From the NCBI RefSeq assembly GCF_900626155.1, contig NZ_LR130844.1:1570880-1634879 (forward strand): a stretch of DNA of 64,000 nucleotides. The letters run 5' to 3'. Of this stretch, positions 54,063 to 63,260 are shown one piece after another. The notes beneath the pieces were generated by a model. That model worked only from the letters and a program-made list of their open reading frames with translations. It did not search any database and was not told the origin of the DNA. Position 1 is the stretch's first letter. Each line of letters opens with the position of its first letter. Origin of the DNA: Anaerococcus vaginimassiliensis. Its GTDB lineage: Bacteria > Bacillota > Clostridia > Tissierellales > Peptoniphilaceae. A program made the translations under genes and the position numbers.

Positions 54063-55217
54063 TCATTTAATGAGGTCATGAAATTGACTTTTTATACTAT
54101 AAACTAAATTTTCAACTTTCTCTTTTTTATTTTTAGAATAATAAAGATACGGCTCCTTGCATAACAGTCTTTTTATATATCCTAAAATGCGCCCTTTGTT
54201 TTTATCTTTTAAAAAAACTTCACTAACAATTTCTAACAAATCATCTGAATCAAAAAGTATTTGATAACCTAATTGCCTTTCTTGAATTAGGATATCGCTA
54301 ATCATTAAGCTTCCCCACTCTTTTCCTCTTCGATCCTTTTCCCTATATTTTTTAACGGCTTTCACAAGAAGGTCTCTACACATTAATTTTTGCTTTTCAT
54401 ATGGCTTAAAAAGATTTTTTTCTAAATATAAGAATAATTTTTGACGAAACACTTCTTCATTTAAATTAAAAAGATTTGTTTCTTCAAAAAAATCTTTAAA
54501 CTTATCTGTTTTTTTTATTGTATGCTCATATCTATAAATACTCCCATTTAGTATCTCTCCATTTTCATCAACGATGACGATTTCTTTATTTTTATGCTTC
54601 TTTTTTGTTTCTTTTAATTTATCATAAAATGTAATTTTATGTCGTTGATTTTGTGCTGTTATTGTTTTGGATTCATAGCCGTCTTTCTCTTTATGGTTTT
54701 CAATATCTATGCAAATTTTCATATACGGGATAAATCTAACCAGAGTACGTAATGGGTCTTCAAAATCTTTAGTATTACCTGTCGTTAAATAATTGTAGTT
54801 AATTTCACAATAGTTAAAAATGACATTTGATATGTCTATCTCAATTTTATAATCTTCGTATAATATATTTTTAATTTCCACAACCACATCTTTTAATTCT
54901 TCTAAAGAAAAATTTTCTATATTTTGTCCTAGAATGTCCGTTGGCGAAAAATCTATTCTTGCATATAAGCCACAATCTATGTTGCAACAATTCTCTCTTC
55001 TTATCTCCAATCGCCCAATTCCTCCCCTTTCAATTCGAATGGATTTCAGTTCTTTTCTATAATAACTAAATTTCGTTATTCCATATGAGTTCTGATATAA
55101 GCTTATTAAGTGATTAATCTCATACTCGGTAACTCTTACATTCTTAAATTTCACTCTATCAAAGCCAATGCGTTGAAATTTCTCATATCTTACTAAGATG
55201 TTTTTTTCTATTTTCAT
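54063..55217 (-). CDS. Putative replication initiator (phage/plasmid Rep-like)
   Basis: 384 residues. YARIDFSPTDI and ENFSLEELKDVVVEI in the N-terminal part, and KITFYDKLKETKKKH in the middle, recall gene II/X-type and rolling-circle Rep proteins (KxxFYDK-type stretch). No unambiguous HUH motif. Upstream lies a 43-nt hairpin (55310-55352) suitable as an origin. With the SSB-like gene this suggests a plasmid- or phage-derived replication module. Family assignment is tentative. Confidence 0.5.
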   Translation of the reverse strand: MKIEKNILVRYEKFQRIGFDRVKFKNVRVTEYEINHLISLYQNSYGITKFSYYRKELKSIRIERGGIGRLEIRRENCCNIDCGLYARIDFSPTDILGQNIENFSLEELKDVVVEIKNILYEDYKIEIDISNVIFNYCEINYNYLTTGNTKDFEDPLRTLVRFIPYMKICIDIENHKEKDGYESKTITAQNQRHKITFYDKLKETKKKHKNKEIVIVDENGEILNGSIYRYEHTIKKTDKFKDFFEETNLFNLNEEVFRQKLFLYLEKNLFKPYEKQKLMCRDLLVKAVKKYREKDRRGKEWGSLMISDILIQERQLGYQILFDSDDLLEIVSEVFLKDKNKGRILGYIKRLLCKEPYLYYSKNKKEKVENLVYSIKSQFHDLIK

Positions 55218-55255
55218 AATTCCCCCATATAAAAGAAAGTTTTTAATCTATCTCT

Positions 55256-55267
55256 TATATGTCAGAA
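55256..55267 (-). repeat. TTCTGACATATA motif, copy 3
   Basis: Identical 12-mer, 39 nt upstream of the Rep-like gene. TGTGTAGAAAA about 25 nt farther upstream resembles TGTGTGGAGAAAA in front of copy 1. Confidence 0.6.
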
Positions 55268-55309
55268 AATTTAATATTTTTATTTTCTACACAGGATTTC
55301 CAATAAATA

Positions 55310-55352
55310 AAATCTGTTTATACGGTCCATTTATGGACGTATAAACAGATTT
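55310..55352. repeat. Long hairpin next to the Rep-like gene (candidate origin)
   Basis: Arms 55310-55323 and 55339-55352 (AAATCTGTTTATAC and complement) continue inward with GTCCAT/ATGGAC, leaving one bulged G and a 2-nt loop. No T-run fits a terminator well. Could be a rolling-circle origin hairpin. Confidence 0.55.
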
Positions 55353-55595
55353 AGGGTATTTACCAAGGATAAGTTTTTAAACTCTTTTGTTATTAAGAAC
55401 CTTTTCTGACAAATTATAAATAGAAGATTGATGGTATGGAGAAAATAAAAAAGATAAGTGATCAAAAATGAGGAAACAAAGAGAGGAAGTCGCAAAATAT
55501 GAAGTAAGAAAAAAATAAAAAAGATTTATAGAGCAAAAATTTTAAGTATGTAAAAAAATGTATAGTGTAGGAATTCACTTACAAAAGCATTAAAT

Positions 55596-55646
55596 AGCAA
55601 GCCAAGCTATCAATCTAAAAATGTGTACTTTAGAGCAAGCCAAGCT
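55596..55646 (+). repeat. Paired AGCAAGCCAAGCT direct repeats upstream of the integrase gene
   Basis: Exact 13-mers at 55596-55608 and 55634-55646, each inside a short inverted repeat, within the 595-nt stretch between the Rep-like and integrase genes. Such repeats before int genes often are arm-type binding sites. The rest of 55353-55812 holds no supported gene. Confidence 0.5.
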
Positions 55647-55812
55647 CTTTAAAAAATGTGTTTTGTCTTAGATTGGACAACTTAGAAGCTTCTACGGACT
55701 CGGTAGTATAAAAAGCTTAGTCTTAACAATTAGAGTAACAAATAAGGCTCTAGAATCGTTTTTAAGAGCTTTAATTTTAAAAAGATAGTTATATATTTGA
55801 AAGGAGCATTCT

Positions 55813-56793
55813 ATGTCTTTTAATATCACAAACAAAGCTTTTAACAAAGAATTTGGAATAATAGATGAAGAAAAGAAAAAAACTAAAAAATGGGATAAAA
55901 GAAAGCAAAAAAACATTTTAAAAAATCAGATTTATGATAGATTAACAAGAATGTTAAATGATGGTATGAGTACATCAAGAAATGACGATAAAAATGATTT
56001 ATCAACTACAACAATAAATAAAATTTATAGCGTTACAACTTATAAGACATACAAAAAACAATGTTATAAATTTGCAGAATTTTTGAAAGAAAATTATCCT
56101 GAAATAAAGAAAATGCAACAAGTTAAAACAGAACACGTAAATGAATATCTGAAAAACTTAACAAATCAAGACTTATCTGCTTACTCAATTAGCACATCTA
56201 AATCAGCTATAGCAAAGGTTTTAAGAACATCATCTACAAACTTTATAGCGACAGCTCCAAGGACAAGAAAATCAATTAAAAGAAGTCGATATGAAGCTAA
56301 AAGAGATAAACACATATCAGAAGAGCTAGAAAGAAAATTTTCTAAAATAACAAGCTCTACAGGATTAAGAAAAAAAGAAATGGAAGCTGTAAGAGGGGTT
56401 GATTTAAAAGAAATCAACGGAAAATATTATGTAAAAGTTAGACAAGGAAAAGGTGGAAAAAAACGCTTAGCTTTAATCATGGGCAAAGATAAAGAAGAAA
56501 CAGATGAAATAATAAATATTTTTAAAGAAGCTGGAGAGCTTAAAATAGCACCAAAATTACCTTCTCATTATGACAACCACCACTACAGAGCAGTATACGC
56601 CAAGAGAATTTATAATCATTATGCAAGACCAATAGATGAAATACCTGGTGGTTTAATTTCAGAAGGAGGAGAAAGATACATCATGAGAAATGATAGAGCT
56701 GGAGAAATATTAGATCGAAAAGCTATGTTAATAACCAGCAAATACTTAGGACATAATCGTATTGATGTAATCGCTCAATCTTATCTGTACTAA
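55813..56793 (+). CDS. Tyrosine recombinase/integrase
   Basis: 326 residues. SAM-like N-terminal core-binding domain (about 60-155), then the catalytic domain with Arg in STGLRKKEME, Lys in RQGKGGKK, HYRAVYAKR (HxxR type), LGHNRIDV and terminal Tyr in SYLY. It is shorter than Tn916 Int and lacks an arm-binding domain. RBS GAAAGGAG. An additional recombinase in a block that already has a serine recombinase suggests a nested insertion. Confidence 0.8.
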   Translation: MSFNITNKAFNKEFGIIDEEKKKTKKWDKRKQKNILKNQIYDRLTRMLNDGMSTSRNDDKNDLSTTTINKIYSVTTYKTYKKQCYKFAEFLKENYPEIKKMQQVKTEHVNEYLKNLTNQDLSAYSISTSKSAIAKVLRTSSTNFIATAPRTRKSIKRSRYEAKRDKHISEELERKFSKITSSTGLRKKEMEAVRGVDLKEINGKYYVKVRQGKGGKKRLALIMGKDKEETDEIINIFKEAGELKIAPKLPSHYDNHHYRAVYAKRIYNHYARPIDEIPGGLISEGGERYIMRNDRAGEILDRKAMLITSKYLGHNRIDVIAQSYLY

Positions 56794-57265
56794 AATAAAT
56801 AGATGTAGATATAAAATCTAGGTTTGGAGAAATTGATTTAAAGCTAGTTATTTTCTTATGATATACAACATCCACTGAATAAATTTTAAAAAATTGAAAC
56901 TGAAATAAAGATCTTACATCATGAAGTATAAAAATGTAAAAAAACTGAATAAAACCAATTTACAGAGAAGTATTATATCGAACTTTCTATTTATAAAATA
57001 GCTACTAATGAAATTTTAGAAATCTATAAAATATTACCAAACATAAAAGAAATATTAATCAGACTCGATAAGTTGCAATAAAAAAGAATACCCTTATGCA
57101 AGAGCATTCTTTGAATAAAGAAGAATTTTCTGACCTTTTTCAGTATAGGAAAAACTATGAAAATCACTTATGGGAAGGAAGTGGAGAGATAAAATGCTAT
57201 AAGCAGATAAACTTATATCTTTTTAAGATTATTTACAAAATTTTACTCTAAGCTTATTATATTAC
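56794..57265. other. Intergenic region with a small coding remnant
   Basis: On the plus strand, about 56960-57081, an open frame without start gives NEILEIYKILPNIKEILIRL and a stop, probably the end of a decayed gene. A hairpin at about 57080-57115 resembles the CBASS terminator at 44190. No other gene seen. Confidence 0.4.
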
Positions 57266-57595
57266 TTAAGGAGATCCTACTAGATGACCTACGAACATTG
57301 TTATAGGAAGTAATAAAATCAAAAGGATATTTAATGCCATAAACAACTTATCCTTTTCCTTTACCCCATATACTAAACCTATTAGTCCAATAATTGGCAG
57401 AAAAACATTAATGTGAAATTTATAATAATCTTTATGAATTTCATGAGCATCTATATAATTACTTGATTTGATTTTTATTTCACATCCACCATTAAATTTA
57501 CAAACAACTTCATAAATACCATCACTGGAAAAATTTAATGGATATTCAACATTTTCATCATGATTTATAACTCCAATATATGCCAATTTATCCAT
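57266..57595 (-). CDS. Small membrane protein of unknown function
   Basis: 109 residues: hydrophilic N-terminal half with YEVVCKFNGGCEIKIK, then two membrane helices (about 66-82 and 86-104). Two nt after the next gene on the same strand, so the two are probably co-transcribed. Family not recognised. Confidence 0.55.
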   Translation of the reverse strand: MDKLAYIGVINHDENVEYPLNFSSDGIYEVVCKFNGGCEIKIKSSNYIDAHEIHKDYYKFHINVFLPIIGLIGLVYGVKEKDKLFMALNILLILLLPITMFVGHLVGSP

Positions 57596-57597
57596 TA

Positions 57598-58131
57598 TTA
57601 TCCACCATAAAATTTACTACTATATCTTTTAAGAGACATTTTAAAAATAAAGAAGGTTAACAAAAACAAAAATGTTCTTGATAGTAGTAGTTTTATATAA
57701 TCATGTTGTAGTAAACTTAAAACTTTTATAGTCATCGGAAATGTAATATATCCACTATTAACTACTAAAAGTACCATTAATAAAATGTAATAGTTTATAT
57801 AAGTAAACAAATCCTTTTTTAATAGTAATAAAATAGATAGAACTATATAACTTGCAGATAGAATTTCTAAAATTGTTAATACATTAAACTTAATACTAAT
57901 TAAATACACTTCACCTGTTATAAAATAATTAATTCCTTGAAAAAAAATTTGTCCCAAAATATAAAATATTAATTCAGTCCCCAAAATAATATAAAATATC
58001 TTTCTAATATTCTTTTTCTCGTTAATTGAATATATTACCATATAGTCTTTCTGTATACATATAAACTTTTCATTTATTACATTTAATACAAAAATAGGCA
58101 CCAAGAATATTAAAAATACTTGATGAGTCAA
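57598..58131 (-). CDS. Multi-pass membrane protein, probably 5'-truncated
   Basis: 177 residues from a TTG without a visible RBS, with about five hydrophobic segments. It starts in the middle of a membrane segment (HQVFLIFLVPIFVLNVI), and its first codon overlaps the end of the broken antirestriction gene, so a deletion probably fused the two and removed its N-terminus. It could be the permease end of an ABC system; unproven. Confidence 0.5.
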   Translation of the reverse strand: MTHQVFLIFLVPIFVLNVINEKFICIQKDYMVIYSINEKKNIRKIFYIILGTELIFYILGQIFFQGINYFITGEVYLISIKFNVLTILEILSASYIVLSILLLLKKDLFTYINYYILLMVLLVVNSGYITFPMTIKVLSLLQHDYIKLLLSRTFLFLLTFFIFKMSLKRYSSKFYGG

Positions 58132-58628
58132 AAGACGAAATAAGGAGTTACTCTAGCACTTTTATTGTTTTTTATTACTTCCATTGCATATTCTTCTCCA
58201 TCTAGTTCATCTAATTCTTTAGTTGCTACTGCCATTTTCTCAGTTTAATATAGATCCTTGCCTAGCTTATCAAAATCGCTGAAGTTATTTATAACGCTAT
58301 AGCAATGCAAGTTGAAACTTAGGCTTACTAAATCTGCCATTGTATTAGGTTCTTCTGTAAAGGTCGCAGCACAAAACTTTTCTATTTCCCTTGGACTGAA
58401 CCCATCAAATCTTTTCATTAAATAGTTTAGTTCATCTATATTTACATTTTTATCAGCCAGTATATTTGAAAATCTTTCATCCCTACTGCCTTCTATATAA
58501 CAGTTTGACCTTGTACTCATTTCTATTCCTAATTCATTGCATACCTCTTGTAGTTTATCTTCCTCCATTGGAATCCATATGGTTTTTCTTTTATCATCAT
58601 CCCTTGATTTTTTAATAGTTATATTCAA
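58128..58628 (-). pseudogene. Antirestriction/ArdA-like mobile-element protein with in-frame stop and altered end
   Basis: The open part is 127 residues (VNIDELNYLMKRFDGFSP, LVSLSFNLHCYSVINNFSD), a pattern typical of antirestriction-type proteins of Firmicutes conjugative elements. After GKDLY a TAA (58245-58247) interrupts; the same frame continues TEKMAVATKELDELDGEEYA and ends TPYFVF at 58128. Relatives usually read LYLTEK and TPYG there, so TTA to TAA is a likely nonsense mutation and the end is a fusion with foreign DNA. Family name moderate. Confidence 0.6.
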
Positions 58629-58643
58629 TCTTTTTCCTCCATT

Positions 58644-59333
58644 CTATTTATTAATTAAAAATAACTCTGTCCCGTATCTATTGATTAAGGCAGAGTTAAT
58701 TATTGATTTAAATATATAGTCATCTATTAATTCCCTATCTGCTAGCTCATTGATTCTTATACACTCCTTTCCAGTTGATAGGGTCTTTGCAGTTTGGTAT
58801 AAGGCATAGCCATTGGTATCTATATCCCGAAGACATATTTGTTTTAAGCCAAACTTAACATTTAAAATATGATTTTCAGAAACCTTCCATAGATTTTCAT
58901 CGGCAGTAAGTAAAAATAGGATAGCAATAAATCTTGGGGATATATCATGAATATCTAGATCTTGGTTTCGAAGAAAATTATAGAATCTTTCTTTGTGGTT
59001 ATGATTTAAAAAGATTTCCCCCTTGAAATTATTTGCTAGACTTTCTAATCTTTCCTTTAAATAATAATTATTTATCTTTCCAAAGCACTCTCTGACTAGA
59101 TCTTTATATCTACATCTATCCACATTGATTTTGAAGTTTGAACCAATGTGTCCACACTCCTTACAATCATCATCAACATTAATCACACCAATCTTGCAAT
59201 CTCCATCACCCCCTTGGCAATTAAAATAATTATTGATGATTATTCCATTTCCTCTTGGCTGGAAATTTGGAACCATAACCATCAATTGCTCTATTCCTTC
59301 CAAGGATGTACCATACATAAATAATTTTGACAT
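58644..59333 (-). CDS. Mobile-element protein with DUF6075-like C-terminal half
   Basis: 229 residues from the ATG at 59331-59333 (AAAGGA, 9 nt). The N-terminal part is Cys-rich (NYFNCQGGDGDCK, DDDCKECGHIG), perhaps metal-binding. The C-terminal part (GEIFLNHNHKERFYNFL, RFIAILFLLTADENLW, TLSTG) resembles small proteins of Firmicutes ICEs (DUF6075-like). Fusion of two modules is possible. It is 15 nt upstream of the broken antirestriction gene. Confidence 0.55.
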   Translation of the reverse strand: MSKLFMYGTSLEGIEQLMVMVPNFQPRGNGIIINNYFNCQGGDGDCKIGVINVDDDCKECGHIGSNFKINVDRCRYKDLVRECFGKINNYYLKERLESLANNFKGEIFLNHNHKERFYNFLRNQDLDIHDISPRFIAILFLLTADENLWKVSENHILNVKFGLKQICLRDIDTNGYALYQTAKTLSTGKECIRINELADRELIDDYIFKSIINSALINRYGTELFLINK

Positions 59334-59376
59334 TGTTCCCAATCCTTTCTTTCTATTTTTAAGCATAAAAAAATGA

Positions 59377-59411
59377 CGAAGTTTATTGGTCTTTAGTTGA
59401 CCTAAACTTCG
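59377..59411 (-). terminator. Hairpin terminator upstream of the 229-residue gene
   Basis: CGAAGTTTA/TAAACTTCG with inner GGTC/GACC, then TCATTTTTTT on the minus strand. It ends whatever transcript enters from the right, or acts as an attenuator for the gene that starts 44 nt later. Confidence 0.7.
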
Positions 59412-59447
59412 CCACCATATTCTCGATATTTAATCTTGATTTATATA

Positions 59448-59492
59448 CAAATAGATGTATTAGAATATCAGATATTCTAATACATCTATTTG
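59448..59492. repeat. 45-nt perfect palindrome
   Basis: 22-bp arms, fully complementary, around a single A. Begins CAAATAGATGTATTAG; no T-run. It lies alone between the 229-residue gene and erm(TR). Possible recombination, resolution or replication signal. Confidence 0.7.
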
Positions 59493-59713
59493 CTACATTT
59501 CAAATTCCTTTAAATATTATTTCTTCATTAATTAGTTGCACATATACCTACTATATCAATAAATTTTGAGTTATCATTGACTATATTAGTTGCTATTATC
59601 AGAATAGTCGTCGATAACTATATTTTCGTGCAAATATGCAAATAAGTAAAATGATAGTTATGTTATATCATAATAATTGAAAATAATAGAATGCATTTTT
59701 CAATGTAATAAGA

Positions 59714-59746
59714 TTAAGCGTTCTCTTAAAGTTAGAGAACGCTTAA
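59714..59746 (-). terminator. Terminator of erm(TR)
   Basis: TTAAGCGTTCTCT/AGAGAACGCTTAA perfect 13-bp arms, 7-nt loop, 11 nt past the stop codon. Confidence 0.9.
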
Positions 59747-59757
59747 TTATTTTTAAT

Positions 59758-60489
59758 TTATTGAAATAATTTGTAACTATTGAAAACAGACAAAAATTGT
59801 TCATTGGATAATTTATCAAGATCAGTAACATTCGCATGCTTCAGCACCTGTCTTAATTGATTTTTAGTAAAAAGAACATGATATTCCCTGTTTACCCATT
59901 TATAAACGAAAAATCTATACTTTTTGTAGTCCTTCTTTAAAATAAATGGTTTATGCCTTTCAAGTACAATCAATACAGAATCTACATTAGGCTTAGGGTG
60001 AAAATATGCTCGTGGCACTTTTTTAAGAATTTTTATATCCATTTCCACCATTAACAGCAAACCTAAAGCTCGTTGGGTATTTTGCAACCTTTTAGCAAAT
60101 CCCCTCTCTACAATAAGGTAGCTATATTTCGCTTGACTATCAAAAGCAATCTTTTTTACAATATCAGTACTAATATTGTAGGGAATATTACCAAATATTT
60201 TATAGTCTGTATTTTTAGGAAAGCTAAACTTCAAAATATCCTCATGAATAACTTTTATATTCTGAAAAGGTTCAACTGCTTTTTTCGTGGCATGACATAA
60301 ACCTTCATCAATCTCTATAGCATTCACCCGTTGACTCATTTCCACAAGTTCCTTGGTAAAATGTCCTTTTCCTGACCCAATTTCTATTATTTTATCTTGT
60401 TTATTGATATTCGTATATTTTAATATTTCCTTTACATGCTTTTTAGATGTAATGAAATTTTGCGTATTTTTCGGGTTTTTCTGTTTCAT
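59758..60489 (-). CDS. erm(TR): 23S rRNA adenine-N6 methyltransferase Erm(A) subclass TR (macrolide-lincosamide-streptogramin B resistance)
   Basis: 243 residues, full length. [13 protein letters not shown] (SAM motif I), GNIPYNIST (catalytic NIPY motif) and [13 protein letters not shown] are intact. It is closer to ErmA ([19 protein letters not shown]) than to ErmB or ErmC, and the start [12 protein letters not shown] fits the TR subclass. Dimethylates A2058 of 23S rRNA. AAGGAG lies 9 nt from the ATG inside the attenuator. Two leader peptides upstream show inducible translation attenuation. Confidence 0.95.
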   Translation of the reverse strand: MKQKNPKNTQNFITSKKHVKEILKYTNINKQDKIIEIGSGKGHFTKELVEMSQRVNAIEIDEGLCHATKKAVEPFQNIKVIHEDILKFSFPKNTDYKIFGNIPYNISTDIVKKIAFDSQAKYSYLIVERGFAKRLQNTQRALGLLLMVEMDIKILKKVPRAYFHPKPNVDSVLIVLERHKPFILKKDYKKYRFFVYKWVNREYHVLFTKNQLRQVLKHANVTDLDKLSNEQFLSVFNSYKLFQ

Positions 60490-60507
60490 TATAACCTTCT
60501 CCTTGCC

Positions 60508-60544
60508 GGTTATAATGAACTAATCTTAAGAGCTCATTATAACC
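60508..60544 (-). promoter_or_regulatory. Translation attenuator hairpin of erm(TR)
   Basis: GGTTATAATGA (60534-60544 strand-wise) pairs with TCATTATAACC (60508-60518); a third GGTTATAATGA copy covers the erm start codon. Alternative pairing among the three copies controls RBS access when a macrolide stalls ribosomes on the leaders. Confidence 0.85.
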
Positions 60545-60546
60545 AA

Positions 60547-60606
60547 TTATTTTTGGTTTAGTTGATAATGAAATCTCTCAATAACAAATATAGAAAACAT
60601 ACCCAT
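60547..60606 (-). CDS. erm(TR) leader peptide 2
   Basis: 19 residues, MGMFSIFVIERFHYQLNQK, with GGAGG 8-9 nt upstream. It matches the length and start of the second ErmA leader, including the IFVI stalling motif. Ribosome stalling here frees the erm RBS. Confidence 0.88.
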   Translation of the reverse strand: MGMFSIFVIERFHYQLNQK

Positions 60607-60632
60607 ACCTTTACCTCCTTTAATTTTTTTCA

Positions 60633-60680
60633 TTATAAATGAGATAAAGTAATATCTACTACTGCAATACATGTACACAT
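60633..60680 (-). CDS. erm(TR) leader peptide 1
   Basis: 15 residues, MCTCIAVVDITLSHL, AGGAGG upstream. Same as the first ErmA leader except Cys for Ser at position 4; contains the IAVV macrolide-stalling motif. Confidence 0.88.
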   Translation of the reverse strand: MCTCIAVVDITLSHL

Positions 60681-60704
60681 ATTTAACTCCTCCTTATGCA
60701 ACTG

Positions 60705-60733
60705 ATTATATCACTTTTAATTTCTCTATTCAA
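60705..60733 (-). promoter_or_regulatory. erm(TR) promoter
   Basis: TTGAAT (60728-60733), 17-nt spacer, TATAAT (60705-60710) on the minus strand. Confidence 0.82.
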
Positions 60734-60921
60734 TAAAGTTCTGTGCTAATCTACCTCACCCTATGGATTTTTAATCCCGAAACATCAAATGTCATCTGTC
60801 AAATGCCCTATTTAAAAGGGTCAAAAAACGGTATTTTTTAGCCTGTTTTTGACCCGATTTTCGTACTCAAACCACTACATGTTGTGGTTGACTCCTATTA
60901 TTCCTTGTCCAAACCACAATA

Positions 60922-61069
60922 CGTCATCAGAATTGCTGCTTCAACGTGTGTCGAGTTGCCTTGATAGCTATCAAAACTGCATTCTCAACCCCTAAGGTTA
61001 TGGGGAACATATCCACGCTCGTAGATGGAAACATATCAAAGATTGGCTCTCGTTTGTAGGAACATATCG
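60922..61069 (-). repeat. Compound RlmD-tail-like boundary repeat D
   Basis: Reading the minus strand: three DMF-type elements, GATATGTT(T)CC, at 61059-61069, 61027-61037 and 61004-61014 (one frame gives DMFPSTSVDMFPITLGVEN), then STHVEAAILMT at 60922-60954. Starts 8 nt beyond the metallochaperone stop. The repeated halves suggest several successive insertions at the same site. Confidence 0.65.
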
Positions 61070-61076
61070 ACTGTAA

Positions 61077-61556
<480 letters not shown>

Positions 61557-61589
61557 ATTCTTAGCCTCCATATTTTCATTATAATTTCT

Positions 61590-61954
61590 TTTTTAAACTA
61601 GGTAAAACCAATTTCATATACTTGTCATTTATTAATAGCGTCAAACATTTTAGCTGGTGTTAATTTACTTAGCTCCCTGTTGTCAGCCAACGCACGTGTA
61701 GCTTTTTTGTGTATAAACACATCAGCGTCATGTTACCCATTGCTCGGCATTCTTCTAATGAACCCAAATACATGGAATGGCAACCCTTTTTTAGACAATT
61801 TATAACCGAACATTATCAAGCTTGAAAGTTTCTTTAGATTATAAAATATATTCTCAGACAATCAAGGGTAAAGGCTTCGCCCAAATTTCGTTGAAATTTG
61901 CCCTTGACAGTCTGTTCATATATTTTATTTAATTTATGAAACTTCCAGAGCTTT
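61590..61954. other. Remnant region between the metallochaperone and the IS3-type element
   Basis: Minus-strand frames give a broken coding remnant ending ATRALADNRELSKLTPAKMF then DAINK and a stop (about 61628-61730), family unknown. At 61862-61907 TCAAGGG...CCCTTGA with an inner CAAATTTC/GAAATTTG forms a long hairpin near the IS end. Confidence 0.4.
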
Positions 61955-62920
61955 TTATTCTGCTTTTCTATATTCTACTGGTGTTTTATATCCTAAAGAT
62001 CCATGAATTCTTAGGTTATTATACCAATATACGTATTCTGCTAATTTTAGATTAAGTTCTTGGAAATTAGTAAAGTTCTCCTGATATATGAATTCTGTCT
62101 TCATTACTCTATTGACTGCTTCGCTTACTGCGTTATCATATGGGCTTCCTTTTTTACTTAGCGATCTTTTTATCCCAAATACCTTTAATATTTCTTCTAT
62201 TTTTATATTTTTAAATTCTCTTCCTCTGTCTGTGTGAAATATTTTTATACGATTTAGTGGCTGCCTTATTGAGTAAATGCTCCTGCTACTAGATTTGCAT
62301 CTTTGTTTTTACCTGATGAGTATCCTATTATTTCACGGCTGTTTAAGTCTATTATTAAACATATATAATTTCATGTTTTTCCTACTCTTACATATGTTAG
62401 GTCGCTTACTATTGCTTCTAAATAGTCTCTATTGTCAAATTATCTATTTAAAAGGTTAGGGATGTCTTCTTCGTTGCATTTGGATCTTATTACTTTATAT
62501 TGTGCTACTGTATAGTTTGAGACTAGGCCATTTTTCTTCATTATTCGGCCTATTTTTCTTCTCGATATTTTATATCCAATTTTCCCTAGTTCTTTTTTTA
62601 TTTTGCGTGTTCCATAGTTGTTTCTACTTCTTCTGAATATTTCTTTTATTTCTTCTATTAGTTTTTCATCTTCATCTAATTTCACATCTTTTTCTTTGTT
62701 CAAATGATAATAGACTAAACTTCTTGTGACCCCAAGTAGTCTACACATTGCACTAATGCTATATTTATCTCGGTTCGAGATAATGAGGTCTATTTTTTGC
62801 CTAACAGTAGTGCAGCTAGCTTTAAAATATCATTCTCCATTTCAACCTGTTTCAATTTTTTACGAAGTCTGATTATCTCTTTTTGTTTCGCATCCACATT
62901 ATCAAAATGGTTACTCTAAG
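61955..62920 (-). pseudogene. Decayed IS3-family (IS150-like) transposase
   Basis: From right to left: end of OrfA ([19 protein letters not shown]), OrfB start with HTH_21 (ISAMCRLLGVTRSLVYYHL, NNYGTRKIKKELGKIG), then the DDE integrase core in pieces (LTYVRVGKT, DLNSREIIGYS; FHTDRGREFKN; SKKGSPYDNAVSEA; VYWYNNLRIHGSLGYKTP). Stops and frameshifts break it around 62280-62450 and between OrfA and OrfB. Not capable of transposition. Confidence 0.85.
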
Positions 62921-63260
62921 CAGCACACCAACTATTTATTTTTTGAGTTTTAAACTTTGGTAGAAGTCTTGAACTCTTTATATTTACATAACTATTTGCC
63001 TCTATCACTATTATGACACGAAACCCTGCACAATGATCTAAAATTTTCAATTCTAACAAGTCTTTTTCAGTATTTTTAACTTCATAAAAACCTCTTTGGC
63101 ATTAATGCCTAATTCTTCTTTAGTTGTTAAAATTTTTTATTTTACCATCATCGTTCCCCTGATTTTCAATTAATCTTCTTAGGTTATATAAGAAGTACAT
63201 ATCTTTTTAATCTTAAAGTTTTTAAGTCTTAATTTTAAAATTTTCAATCTTAGATATTAT
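62921..63260. other. Region without a recognisable gene
   Basis: About 340 nt, AT-rich. Minus-strand frames contain short unlinked open stretches only; no RBS-start pair and no strong hairpin. Confidence 0.5.

Noticed and set aside
55692..55916. Minus-strand ORF across the integrase start
   Set aside because: Overlaps the supported integrase start and RBS on the other strand; Phe/Leu-rich shadow product.
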